Shown piece by piece: positions 16,315 through 23,393 of a DNA stretch of 64,000 nt. The notes under the pieces are model-generated. The model was not told the origin of the DNA. It ran no database searches and saw nothing but the letters and a program-made list of their open reading frames with translations. Made by a program: the position numbers and the translations under genes. Location of the stretch: positions 1 through 64,000 of the IMG/VR virus record IMGVR_UViG_3300018476_000013; one strand, given 5' to 3'. Origin of the DNA: a virus. Position 1 is the first letter of the stretch. Every line of letters starts with the position of its first letter.

Positions 16315-16347
16315 TTTACAAACGCGTCCTAGGGGCTTACCTGTAAG
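16315..16347 (+). promoter_or_regulatory. Early promoter module copy before the UvrD-like helicase
   Basis: GTGAAGTGAAGGGG, TTTACA (16315-16320), 15 bases, CTTACCTGTAAG (16336-16347). It lies 29 bases before the helicase start. Confidence 0.75.
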
Positions 16348-16375
16348 CAATCAATTCAACCCCACGGAGCACGAC

Positions 16376-17860
16376 ATGACCCCGACCCCGACCCCCCAGC
16401 AGGCTGCCTTCATCGAGGCCCTGGTCACCACCACCAGCAACATTGCCCTAGTGGCTCGGGCTGGCACGGGCAAGACCACGACCATCCTCCAGGGGGTGGC
16501 GGCCTACCATGCAGCCCACCCCAACCATGAGATCGTGGTCTGCGCCTTCAACAAGGCCATTGCAGATGAAGTCAAGGAAAAGCTGGTGAAGGCGGGTTAT
16601 CCCTGGCAGAAGGTCCAGGGTTCCACCATCCACTCCCTGGGCTTTGGCTTGGTCAAGTTTGTATTCAAGTCCAAGGTTGACGCCAACAAGGTGCGGGACA
16701 TGATCCGCGCCCGCAACGAGCCCATTTACCAGCAGTATGGTGCCCAGATCAGTGACCTGGTTCGGTATGCCAAGGGCGCTGGCTTCGGGTTCTTTGATGC
16801 CATCGGGGACAATGCAGCTTGGTATGCCCTGGCTGACCATTACGACGTCAACGGGCTGGATGACACCAGCGAGATGGATGCCATTGTGGCTGCTGCCCAG
16901 GACATCTACAGGGCTTCCCTGGCCCATACAGACGTGGTTGATTTCGATGACATGATCCTCTTCCCCCTGGTCAAGAACCTGCGGGTGAAGTTCACCAAGG
17001 ACCTGATCATTCTGGATGAAGCCCAGGACCTTTCCAAGGCCCGCCAGGCCCTCGCCCGCAAGTTCCTGAAGCCGGGGACGGGCCGGATGATTGTGGTGGG
17101 TGATGATCGGCAAGCCATCTATGGGTTCTCGGGCGCTGATGCCCAGGCCCTGGAGAACCTCACCAATGAATTGAATGCAGTGACCCTGCCCCTGACTGTC
17201 ACCTGGCGTTGCCCCAAGGCCGTGATCCGTGAAGCCCAGAAGATTGTTGCAGACATTGAATGTGCCACGGACAACGAAGGTGAAGTCACCCGGGTCGAGG
17301 AACTGCCCGCTGACCTGCTGGCCACGGATGCCATCCTCTGCCGGAACACTGCCCCCTTGGTCACCATTGCTTATTCCCTGATCCGCAAGGGTGTGGCTTG
17401 CAAGGTCGAGGGTCGGGCCATCGGTGATGGCTTGCTCCGGTTGGTCGATCGGTGGAAAGTTTCCTCGGTGGATCAGTTCATCCGCAAGCTGGAAGATTAT
17501 CGCCAGCGTGAGATCCAGAAGGCCATGGCCAAGAATAACGAAGCCAAGGTCGAGGAGATCAATGACCGGGTGGAAACCTTGTTGCAGGTTTGCCTGGCCG
17601 TGACTGCCAAGGGCCAGCACTCGCTGACCGCCGTGCGGGACTTTATTAACAATTTATTCTCGGATGATGTCCGAGGGGTCCTGACCCTGGCCACCTATCA
17701 TCGCAGCAAGGGCCGGGAATGGAACAGGGTGTTCCTCTGGGAGCACGCCACCCGTTGCCCATCCCGTGCTGCCAAGCAAGAATGGCAGAAACTCCAGGAA
17801 CAGAACCTGGCATATGTTGCCATTACCAGGTCGAAGAACATCCTGACCTTCGTGAATTAA
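16376..17860 (+). CDS. UvrD/Rep-like superfamily 1 DNA helicase
   Basis: 494 residues. Motif I ARAGTGKTTT with K33, motif Ia region VVCAFNKAIADE, motif II LIILDEAQD, motif III VVGDDRQAIYGFSGAD, motif IV LTVTWRCPKAV and C-terminal motifs TYHRSKGREWNRVFLW and YVAITRSK are all present, so the helicase should be active. It is shorter than cellular UvrD (about 720) and lacks most of the 1B/2B insertions, as in many phage SF1 helicases. It would unwind DNA with 3'-5' polarity during replication, repair or recombination. It is a single-gene unit behind an early module promoter. Confidence 0.9.
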   Translation: MTPTPTPQQAAFIEALVTTTSNIALVARAGTGKTTTILQGVAAYHAAHPNHEIVVCAFNKAIADEVKEKLVKAGYPWQKVQGSTIHSLGFGLVKFVFKSKVDANKVRDMIRARNEPIYQQYGAQISDLVRYAKGAGFGFFDAIGDNAAWYALADHYDVNGLDDTSEMDAIVAAAQDIYRASLAHTDVVDFDDMILFPLVKNLRVKFTKDLIILDEAQDLSKARQALARKFLKPGTGRMIVVGDDRQAIYGFSGADAQALENLTNELNAVTLPLTVTWRCPKAVIREAQKIVADIECATDNEGEVTRVEELPADLLATDAILCRNTAPLVTIAYSLIRKGVACKVEGRAIGDGLLRLVDRWKVSSVDQFIRKLEDYRQREIQKAMAKNNEAKVEEINDRVETLLQVCLAVTAKGQHSLTAVRDFINNLFSDDVRGVLTLATYHRSKGREWNRVFLWEHATRCPSRAAKQEWQKLQEQNLAYVAITRSKNILTFVN

Positions 17861-17872
17861 TGAAAGGGAAAA

Positions 17873-17918
17873 CTGAAGGGGAATATTTACTTCCCCTTCA
17901 GATTGCCTTACTGGTAGC
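17873..17918 (+). promoter_or_regulatory. Early promoter module with perfect inverted repeat over the -35 box
   Basis: CTGAAGGGGAA (17873-17883) and TTCCCCTTCAG (17891-17901) form an 11-bp perfect inverted repeat with TATTTAC between them; TTTACT (17886-17891) is the -35 box. After 15 bases comes CTTACTGGTAGC (17907-17918). Confidence 0.75.
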
Positions 17919-17941
17919 GTGTCAACAAAAGGAGCTTAGAC

Positions 17942-18118
17942 ATGATGACTAAAAGCCAGATCCGCCACGTCCTTTATGGGACACCCGTCGACATGACTGA
18001 TGAGGAGTATGAAGCTGCTTGTCGGAAATTTGAAGCTGAAAAGCGGATGGCCCGTGCCCTCAGGGACTTCGAACTCCTGGGCGATCGCCCTGGTGCAACC
18101 AAGATCCGGATCAATTGA
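17942..18118 (+). CDS. Small hypothetical protein
   Basis: 58 residues. The middle (MTDEEYEAACRKFEAEKRMA) is a charged helix and the end (GDRPGATKIRIN) is basic. AAAGGAGCTTAGAC precedes the ATG. It is the first gene of a three-gene unit ending at 18608. No family is recognised. Confidence 0.6.
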   Translation: MMTKSQIRHVLYGTPVDMTDEEYEAACRKFEAEKRMARALRDFELLGDRPGATKIRIN

Positions 18119-18119
18119 G

Positions 18120-18287
18120 ATGGCGTACGATTACAGCAAGAAATATCCTTACCCGATTGGGACCAAGGTTTCGTCGCGTGGGGTCACTGGTGTTGTGACT
18201 GCCACCCCCGGCCCTTATTCGGTGGTCGTCGATGACAAGATCACCATCCCCGTTTCTTTGATCACTCCAACCCCGGAAGGAAAATGA
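18120..18287 (+). CDS. Small SH3-like hypothetical protein
   Basis: 55 residues (MAYDYSKKYPYPIGTKVSSR, then a VTGVV...YSVVVDDKITIPVSLI strand pattern). Small beta-barrel features of KOW/SH3 type are suggested by the GTKV-x-G-V-x-G-V pattern. The ATG begins one base after the upstream stop. Function unknown. Confidence 0.6.
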   Translation: MAYDYSKKYPYPIGTKVSSRGVTGVVTATPGPYSVVVDDKITIPVSLITPTPEGK

Positions 18288-18290
18288 ACC

Positions 18291-18608
18291 ATGAAGATTT
18301 CTAAAGACAGATCGCCGGCTCTCATGGCCGCCACTGATTACATGAGGGCCTCAGATGTGATGCTCCAGCACTTCGAGGAAGCCCAGCATGATCCTGATGG
18401 CCTACATCGGCGGGCCATGATGGTCGCCCTGGAAAGGGCTAGGCAGATGGACCGGCCGACCACCCAGGAAGCAGTCGAGAAAGAACTGGAGAACTTCCAT
18501 ACCATGACCCCCAAAGAGGCAGCTCGGTTCTCCGACAAAGTCAGCAAACTCATTGGACCCCTGTGGAGCCAAGAAATAGAAAAGAGGAAAAGGGGGAGGA
18601 TGCACTAA
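18291..18608 (+). CDS. Helical hypothetical protein
   Basis: 105 residues, nearly all helix, charged, with a basic end (EIEKRKRGRMH). GGAAGGAAAATGAACC stands before the ATG. It is the last gene of the unit starting at 17942. No family is recognised. Confidence 0.6.
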   Translation: MKISKDRSPALMAATDYMRASDVMLQHFEEAQHDPDGLHRRAMMVALERARQMDRPTTQEAVEKELENFHTMTPKEAARFSDKVSKLIGPLWSQEIEKRKRGRMH

Positions 18609-18630
18609 CCCCATAAAATAATGAAGGGAA

Positions 18631-18678
18631 AATGAAGGAAAGAGGTTTACTCTTCCCTTCATTTGCCTTACTGGTAGG
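18631..18678 (+). promoter_or_regulatory. Early promoter module with long inverted repeat over the -35 box
   Basis: AATGAAGGAAAGAG (18631-18644) and CTCTTCCCTTCATT (18650-18663) are inverted repeats with 13 of 14 pairs around GTTTA; TTTACT (18646-18651) is the -35 box. CTTACTGGTAGG (18667-18678) follows after 15 bases. Confidence 0.75.
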
Positions 18679-18696
18679 TGATCAACAAGGAGCCAG

Positions 18697-18987
18697 ATGA
18701 TGTTCAAGATCAATGATGTGGTTGGATTTATCGACCAAGAAGCTTCCGCCCCGGTTCTCGCCGTCGCCGGTGATCAAGTCCTCGTGGCCTTTGGTCCCCG
18801 GTGGATCAATTGCTCGGACGAACCCAGCTTCATTGGCTGTGCCAACACCACCAACCCCAAGCTGGGGGATCTGGTGGAAGTCTATGGTGTCCCGGGACAT
18901 CATGAAATCCTCGGCCGTCGCGATGGCGATGTGCTGGTGGATACCGGCCCGACCTGGTACGACACTGAAACCATGTGCTTTATGTAA
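18697..18987 (+). CDS. Hypothetical beta-rich protein
   Basis: 96 residues (MMFKINDVVGFIDQEASAPV ... GDLVEVYGVPGHHEILGRRD). Two similar halves with G-D-x-V-x-V/L strands suggest paired small beta domains. CAAGGAGCCAG precedes the ATG. Its stop overlaps the start of the HNH endonuclease gene by one base. No family is recognised. Confidence 0.6.
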   Translation: MMFKINDVVGFIDQEASAPVLAVAGDQVLVAFGPRWINCSDEPSFIGCANTTNPKLGDLVEVYGVPGHHEILGRRDGDVLVDTGPTWYDTETMCFM

Positions 18988-19463
18988 TGACCATGCGGTG
19001 GCGTCAAATCCCAGGATCTGACTATGAAGTTTCTGATTACGGTCAGGTTCGAAAAGGAAAAAACCTTTGTCGGGAATATATCCTCCCAACTGGTTATCGA
19101 TCTGTCTGGGTCAAGATCAATGGTCAGTGGGCACAAAAATACGTTCATAGATTGGTGCTCGAAATCTTTGTCGGTCCTTGTCCTCCCGGACAAGAATGCC
19201 GGCATCGGGATGGGGACAATGGGAATAATTATTGGAAGAATTTGAAGTGGGGGACACCAAAGGAAAATGGTCAAGACAAGATCAAACATGGGACAGCCCA
19301 AAATGGAGAACTCGTCCCCCAATCAAAACTGACGTGGGTGCAGGTCCGGTCAATCCGGAAAGCCCAAGGTCCTCGTGGACTCGGTAAAAAATTAGCAGAG
19401 CAACATGGTGTTTCTTCTGCAACGATATCGCTCATTCGAGCAAACAAAGGATGGAGAGAATAA
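18987..19463 (+). CDS. HNH endonuclease, homing type (NUMOD4/HNH_3)
   Basis: 158 residues. The start WRQIPG-x-DYEVSDYGQVRK is the NUMOD4 DNA-binding motif. It is followed by the HNH_3 core (VHRLVLEIFVG, CRHRDGDNGNNYWKNLKWGT) with the His, Asn and His residues in place, and a C-terminal helix-turn-helix (LGKKLAEQHGVSSATISLIR). These are free-standing homing endonucleases that cut phage DNA and spread between genomes. The gene is visibly more A/T-rich than its neighbours, fitting recent acquisition. No intron or intein is seen. Confidence 0.88.
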   Translation: MTMRWRQIPGSDYEVSDYGQVRKGKNLCREYILPTGYRSVWVKINGQWAQKYVHRLVLEIFVGPCPPGQECRHRDGDNGNNYWKNLKWGTPKENGQDKIKHGTAQNGELVPQSKLTWVQVRSIRKAQGPRGLGKKLAEQHGVSSATISLIRANKGWRE

Positions 19464-19464
19464 G

Positions 19465-19839
19465 ATGCGTATGTTTTTTTATGGAACATTGAAAGAAGGT
19501 TTCTGGAACCATAACCGTTTCATCGGTGGTTCAGAATTCCTAGGCATCGGTCGGACAGCTTATCGTTACTTGATGCTCGGGCATAGTGTCCCCATGATCA
19601 TGCCATCCAAGAAAGGCAAGCCGGTCACGGGTGAAGTGTACGAGGTGGATCGTTCCCGCTTGCCGGACCTGGATCGATTGGAAAGCGCCTATGCGCGGGT
19701 CCGTGGTGAGATCCGAATGGATGATGGCAGCACCATCTGGGCCAGCTATTACATCGGCCGAAACAAGCAGTACTGGCTGGGCAATGGTCCCAACCCATGG
19801 GACCACGGCGAAGTCTTCACCTGGAGCATCGACCAATGA
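19465..19839 (+). CDS. Gamma-glutamylcyclotransferase-like protein (second copy)
   Basis: 124 residues from the ATG after GGATGGAGAGAATAAG. FFYGTLKEG (Y6-G12) is the substrate loop and E73 in LDRLESAYAR sits where the catalytic Glu is expected. The fold is the short GGCT/AIG2-like form, clearly different in sequence from the protein at 13055. It lies in a separate unit beside the HNH gene and is followed by a four-base overlap. Its relation to the amidoligase is unknown; it may act on the same kind of gamma-glutamyl compound. Confidence 0.82.
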   Translation: MRMFFYGTLKEGFWNHNRFIGGSEFLGIGRTAYRYLMLGHSVPMIMPSKKGKPVTGEVYEVDRSRLPDLDRLESAYARVRGEIRMDDGSTIWASYYIGRNKQYWLGNGPNPWDHGEVFTWSIDQ

Positions 19840-20003
19840 TCGTTCAACCACACGAAAAGAAAGCCATGGAAGAAATGGTGATCAACACTCGGGCCATGGT
19901 CGATGTCCTGGGTGGGCGTCAGCACCCCCACTGCATCAAGTTGATGGTGTGGGCGCAGATCCTCGAAGAATTCCTCGACCGGGTAGACCAGGAGCAAAAG
20001 TGA
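19836..20003 (+). CDS. Small hypothetical protein
   Basis: 55 residues (MIVQPHEKKAMEEMVINTRA ... ILEEFLDRVDQEQK), helical and charged. The start is an ATGA overlap with the GGCT-like gene and the stop overlaps the next start, so it is coupled to both. No family is recognised. Confidence 0.6.
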   Translation: MIVQPHEKKAMEEMVINTRAMVDVLGGRQHPHCIKLMVWAQILEEFLDRVDQEQK

Positions 20004-20335
20004 TGTGGCGATTGATGGCTATGATTATGGTGATGTCGGACACGGGTGGCGTATCACTCGTGGCCACGCACACTGATTGGCCGGATGAGGTATCCTGCCG
20101 GCAAATCTTGCAGAGCCACTACACGCCACCACCGCCGACGGAATTCAACGGCCACATGGCGACTGCCAAGATCAGTGCTTCTTGTGTCCCGGTTGGCCTG
20201 GTGGCGCCACCCGTCGTTGCAGAGGGTGGTGATATGGTCCCGCCATTGCTGCCACGCCAGATGCTGCCCCCTGAAATAGAATTACGGACACGGCGACAGC
20301 CGGCAGATTTCTTTCGGCCCATGTTCGTTCGATAG
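20003..20335 (+). CDS. Probable secreted hypothetical protein
   Basis: 110 residues. The first 22 residues (MWRLMAMIMVMSDTGGVSLV) look like a weak signal sequence; the region after it has two Cys about 30 residues apart (VSC and ASC) that could pair. The C-terminal half is Pro-rich. It starts at a TGATG overlap behind GGAGCAAAAG. Function unknown. Confidence 0.5.
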   Translation: MWRLMAMIMVMSDTGGVSLVATHTDWPDEVSCRQILQSHYTPPPPTEFNGHMATAKISASCVPVGLVAPPVVAEGGDMVPPLLPRQMLPPEIELRTRRQPADFFRPMFVR

Positions 20336-20344
20336 GAGAGCACC

Positions 20345-20551
20345 ATGAATGAAATAAAACTGAACCGGCCACGGGTCACCGATGATGACAAGGGATCAAT
20401 CCTCATCACATGGCAGGGGAAACAGATCCGCGGCTATTCCTATCAGAGTGATAATGAGCGCCGGATGAAAATGGTTTACGCCCGCGAGTATATCGAGGGC
20501 TGGGTTGACGGCAAGGACTATGGCTTGATGAAGTTATTCCTGCCGAGCTGA
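20345..20551 (+). CDS. Small hypothetical protein
   Basis: 68 residues (MNEIKLNRPRVTDDDKGSIL ...), basic and acidic residues mixed, ending YGLMKLFLPS. AGGAGAGCACC precedes the ATG. It is the last gene of the unit beginning at 18697. No family is recognised. Confidence 0.6.
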   Translation: MNEIKLNRPRVTDDDKGSILITWQGKQIRGYSYQSDNERRMKMVYAREYIEGWVDGKDYGLMKLFLPS

Positions 20552-20567
20552 TGTCGAGGAATACTAG

Positions 20568-20594
20568 TTTACTTTTCTTCACCTTACAGGTACA
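20568..20594 (+). promoter_or_regulatory. Diverged early promoter module copy
   Basis: TTTACT (20568-20573) and CTTACAGGTACA (20583-20594) are present, but only nine bases apart instead of 15, and no GAAGGGG precedes it. Either it is a decayed copy or the -35 contact differs. It precedes the gene at 20669. Confidence 0.4.
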
Positions 20595-20668
20595 CCAATC
20601 TTACTTTGCATCAATGGACCCGTGCAGAGCCACACAGATACCCATCAACAGGGTCCAGGAGAAGTATC

Positions 20669-20905
20669 GTGAAGCATCTTACTTTCAATGCAGTGAGTGG
20701 TGAAGGCGAATTCGGCGAGGATGATGTGCGGGAAGAGATCACTCTGCCCCACACGATCATCAACCCCGAAGAGCGGATCAGGAGTTTCGGTCCGCGTAAG
20801 GGCAACCGGCAGGGCACGCGTATCGTGTTCATGTCCGGTGCCGGCCTGCCGGTGAAGGAGTCGCCCGACGAAGTCATGGCTGCTCTCCAGTCACTGAGCA
20901 ACTAA
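20669..20905 (+). CDS. Small hypothetical protein
   Basis: 78 residues with a GTG start behind CCAGGAGAAGTATC. The first half is acidic (VSGEGEFGEDDVREEITLPH), the second basic (SFGPRKGNRQGTRIVFM). It is two bases upstream of the gene at 20907. No family is recognised. Confidence 0.55.
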   Translation: MKHLTFNAVSGEGEFGEDDVREEITLPHTIINPEERIRSFGPRKGNRQGTRIVFMSGAGLPVKESPDEVMAALQSLSN

Positions 20906-20906
20906 G

Positions 20907-21506
20907 ATGAGCAAGACCCCCGGGCTTGTTTGGGATGTCAAGACCTCCCGATGGTTGGCACCTGAAGAAGTTCGGGGGTCACTCACCCGAATTCTTAATC
21001 AAACAGAAACCAGGACGAAAACGATGAAGCCAGAATATAATACGATGACTGGGCAGCAGTTGCTTGCTGCCTACAATGCGATGGCGGGACAACCCCGCAA
21101 GTCGAAATTCCATACGCGCGAAGATGGTGTGGTTGCCTGCGAGAAATTGTGGGCTGAGAAGAAGCCCGCCAAGGTCAAGGTCACGTCCCACCCAGTTGCC
21201 AACCCGGATAACGTCAAGCTGACGTTTGAACCCGAGGCCAAGAAAAATGGCAATGGCAAAGCCAAGGGCGATGGCAAGGCTCCTAAGAAATCTTCCCGGC
21301 TGGATTTGAAGATCACGCTCTTGGTGGAGGACAACCCCCGCCGTGTTTCTCCGAATGGTCCCACGGATGCTCACAAGCATTTCGAGGCCATGCGGGGTGG
21401 CATCACCATCAGGGAATATCTGGCCAAGTTCAAGCCAGAAGACCGCCGGAAGGCTGGGCAATGGTTGTCCAACACTAAGCGGGATAAATTTGTTCGCGTC
21501 GGATGA
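20907..21506 (+). CDS. Basic protein with duplicated-domain relative of the 10954 product
   Basis: 199 residues. An N-terminal helical part, a Lys/Gly-rich linker (KKNGNGKAKGDGKAPKKSS) and a C-terminal domain of about 65 residues that resembles the whole product of 10954 (KITLLVEDNPRR, IREYLAKF, GQWLSNTKRDKF). The ATG at 20907 was chosen for its place two bases behind the upstream gene; an internal ATG at 21024 after AGGACGAAAACG is an alternative. The basic charge suggests nucleic-acid binding. A perfect terminator follows. Confidence 0.65.
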   Translation: MSKTPGLVWDVKTSRWLAPEEVRGSLTRILNQTETRTKTMKPEYNTMTGQQLLAAYNAMAGQPRKSKFHTREDGVVACEKLWAEKKPAKVKVTSHPVANPDNVKLTFEPEAKKNGNGKAKGDGKAPKKSSRLDLKITLLVEDNPRRVSPNGPTDAHKHFEAMRGGITIREYLAKFKPEDRRKAGQWLSNTKRDKFVRVG

Positions 21507-21520
21507 CACGAACAGATCGG

Positions 21521-21558
21521 CGAGGGTGAACTGGTTCAGTGTATCACCCTCGTTTTTT
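21521..21558 (+). terminator. Rho-independent terminator
   Basis: CGAGGGTGA (21521-21529) pairs perfectly with TCACCCTCG (21544-21552), 14-base loop, then six T. Confidence 0.85.
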
Positions 21559-21577
21559 ATAAACCAGAGAGGGCGTT

Positions 21578-21772
21578 ATGGCAGCAGTAAAAAAGAAAAG
21601 GAAACGGGGTGGTGCTAGCATGCCCTGCCCCGAGTGTGGGTCTCATTCTCATGTGATCATCACCAAGAGGATAGATGACAAAGTTGAGCGGCAGCGGGAA
21701 TGCCTGGGTCGGCGGCCTCACAAATTTCACACTTACGAAGAGGTCAGTTATGAAGCTGTATCTAGCAGCTAG
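21578..21772 (+). CDS. NrdR-like zinc-ribbon protein
   Basis: 64 residues. MPCPECGSHSHVI, the pair of basic residues and RQRECLGRRPHKFHTYEE copy the pattern of the NrdR zinc ribbon (CPxCG ... RRRECxxCxxRFTTYE), but the last Cys is missing and His residues stand nearby. There is no ATP-cone, so it is only the DNA-binding part. It could regulate nucleotide genes by mimicking NrdR, fitting the nucleotide cluster that follows. The next gene starts inside its 3' end. Confidence 0.55.
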   Translation: MAAVKKKRKRGGASMPCPECGSHSHVIITKRIDDKVERQRECLGRRPHKFHTYEEVSYEAVSSS

Positions 21773-22154
21773 GTTCGCCAGGCGGGAAAAATTAGTAACC
21801 GACGCCATCCCATTCCTAGAAGAAGATGGTCACAAGATCACTTCACGATGGTTATGGGAAGAGGATGATGGAGGAGAAGGCGCGGCCCGGATCTGCCTGC
21901 AGGACATTGACAGGTCTGAGGCCGTGGTTCTTTTCACTGATCCAGTGGGGTCAAAGAATGCAGGTGGCGGTCGTTGGTTTGAAGCTGGATATGCTTACGC
22001 CAACAATCGCCGCCTGTTCATTGTGGGTGAACAAGAGGCCGTGTTCACTTACCTGCCCCTGATCACTGTTTGCCAGGACGTCGACCACTTACGGCGTGAA
22101 CTCGACAACTACAATACCGACCTCATTAAACATCTGGCGCGTCCACTCAGCTGA
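21750..22154 (+). CDS. Nucleoside 2-deoxyribosyltransferase-like protein
   Basis: 134 residues from the ATG behind GAAGAGGTCAGTT. MKLYLAARFARREKL and SEAVVLFTDPV, followed by GGRWFEAGYAYANNRRLFIVG, match the flavodoxin-like NDT family; the Glu in FEAGYA is the expected catalytic residue. The enzyme would swap bases on deoxyribonucleosides or hydrolyse N-glycosidic bonds in nucleotides. The last 66 bases overlap, tail to tail, the end of the dCMP deaminase gene on the other strand. Confidence 0.65.
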   Translation: MKLYLAARFARREKLVTDAIPFLEEDGHKITSRWLWEEDDGGEGAARICLQDIDRSEAVVLFTDPVGSKNAGGGRWFEAGYAYANNRRLFIVGEQEAVFTYLPLITVCQDVDHLRRELDNYNTDLIKHLARPLS

Positions 22155-22517
22155 GGATTTCCAGGGCTCACGGTCAAGCGGGGGTGGAGTGATCACCCGC
22201 TTGATGCCCCTGGAGACAATGGACTTGGCGCATTCATTGCACGGAAACATCGTCACTGCTAATGTGCTGCCCTCTAGATCGAAGTGGGCATTGTCCAAGG
22301 CATTGCGTTCAGCGTGCTGGGTCATGGCGTACTTGGTATTCTTATCCAGCAACCGCTCAGGGCTGTCTTCTATGCCAGGCGGAAATCCATTGTAGCCGAT
22401 GGTGATGTTCCGGCGGTCTTTGCCGACAATGACTGCACCCACTCGCGTGGACGGGTCCTTGCTCCACACAGCTACATGATGGGCCAAAACAAAATATCGT
22501 TGATCCCAGTCGGTCAT
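22089..22517 (-). CDS. Deoxycytidylate deaminase (dCMP deaminase)
   Basis: 142 residues from the ATG at 22517 (MTDWDQRYFVLAHHVAVWSK). The zinc site is QHAERNAL (His and catalytic Glu) and PCNECAKSI (two Cys). RVGAVIVGKD and GYNGFPPGIED are typical of dCMP deaminases. The product turns dCMP into dUMP for thymidylate synthesis. The start codon overlaps the stop of the upstream gene (ATGA). Its presence beside a TS-fold enzyme with dCMP-type residues (31002) suggests an actively tuned dCMP pool. Confidence 0.85.
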   Translation of the reverse strand: MTDWDQRYFVLAHHVAVWSKDPSTRVGAVIVGKDRRNITIGYNGFPPGIEDSPERLLDKNTKYAMTQHAERNALDNAHFDLEGSTLAVTMFPCNECAKSIVSRGIKRVITPPPLDREPWKSSAEWTRQMFNEVGIVVVEFTP

Positions 22518-22690
22518 CAAACAAATCCCTTTTCTTCCGCCAGCCATTCAGGCATGGTGAAGGTCCCATCTTTGTTGTCCTCGACCTGGGACTTGGGCAC
22601 CCATTCCGTTTTGATCCCATCGAAAAGACGATACGCTTTTTCCGTTTCGCCTCGGAGCTCTGCCGCTATGTCGATAAGCTTTTCGGCCAT
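22517..22690 (-). CDS. Small hypothetical protein
   Basis: 57 residues (MAEKLIDIAAELRGETEKAY ... MPEWLAEEKGFV). It overlaps both neighbours by a few bases, so it is coupled to the MazG-like and dCMP deaminase genes. Acidic, with an N-terminal helix. No family is recognised. Confidence 0.6.
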   Translation of the reverse strand: MAEKLIDIAAELRGETEKAYRLFDGIKTEWVPKSQVEDNKDGTFTMPEWLAEEKGFV

Positions 22691-23058
22691 CACGCTACCA
22701 GATCCGAAAGGTCCGGGGCGGTCCAACCCATGGGCTTGACTACATCATGAGCCGATCCCCGCTTCGAGTCCGAACCATCGGCCTTGGCCTTGACTTTCTT
22801 CATGTTGGCTTCGTGAACCCGCTTCCATGCTTCATCAAAGTCAAAGCCGTGCAGGTACGCTGTGCCCAGGGCGACATAGACCAGATCGACCAAAGCATCG
22901 AGCTTGTCCTCTAATGGATACTCACAATATTCGGTCAGCTCCTCGGTCATGAATTTCAATCGGAAGGATGCCAGGTCATCCGGCAATTGCCGAGGGCCGT
23001 CAGTGTAGGCCAATCCGAATTTCTCGTGGAAATCTTTGATGTCAGAATAGAAGCTCAT
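22690..23058 (-). CDS. MazG-like nucleotide pyrophosphohydrolase
   Basis: 122 residues. MTEELTEYCE and DALVDLVYVALGTAYLHGFD carry the E-E-x2-E and D-x3-D metal-binding pattern of the all-alpha MazG/PRA-PH family, followed by a VHEANMKKV helix. Phage members remove particular (d)NTPs or lower ppGpp-type alarmones. It is part of the - strand nucleotide cluster behind the SNF2-like helicase and overlaps its neighbours by 1-4 bases. Confidence 0.8.
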   Translation of the reverse strand: MSFYSDIKDFHEKFGLAYTDGPRQLPDDLASFRLKFMTEELTEYCEYPLEDKLDALVDLVYVALGTAYLHGFDFDEAWKRVHEANMKKVKAKADGSDSKRGSAHDVVKPMGWTAPDLSDLVA

Positions 23059-23393
23059 ATGATCACTCGTTTCCTTGGTTGGAGAGGTGGTAGGTCTTCC
23101 AGCATAAAATCTAATGCACGGCCAATCGGGGTCGATGGCTGTCCATCAGAATCTCTTAAACACGCTTCACGCAAGTCAGTCACGGGACATCCATGCTGGA
23201 TGGCCAATGACACAGCAATGGCAGCATCAGAGGCAGCCATGTCCACTTCACTGCCGGCACGGCCACTGCTGTTAAGGAATAGTTCACCAGGTTCACCGTT
23301 GTCGTAATATCCAATGGTGACATGGTACTTCTGATTTTGATGTTCGAACTTGATCGTCTGATGAGCCCGACGATTGGGAAGTCTGTTTCGCAT
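23055..23393 (-). CDS. Stand-alone TSCPD-domain protein
   Basis: 112 residues from the ATG that overlaps the upstream stop (TAATG). GELFLNSSGRAGSEVDMAAS then AAIAVSLAIQHGCPV, with a C-terminal IGRALDFML, is the TSCPD pattern found at the C-terminus of class II ribonucleotide reductases and as separate proteins. The Cys that gives the domain its name is represented by GC in QHGCPV. No reductase gene is in the window, so it may assist the host enzyme or one outside the window. Confidence 0.7.
   Translation of the reverse strand: MRNRLPNRRAHQTIKFEHQNQKYHVTIGYYDNGEPGELFLNSSGRAGSEVDMAASDAAIAVSLAIQHGCPVTDLREACLRDSDGQPSTPIGRALDFMLEDLPPLQPRKRVII

Noticed and set aside
16448-17620. 390-residue open frame on the - strand opposite the UvrD-like helicase
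   Set aside because: The helicase has all family motifs on the + strand; the opposite frame has biased composition and no motif, a mirror effect of codon use.
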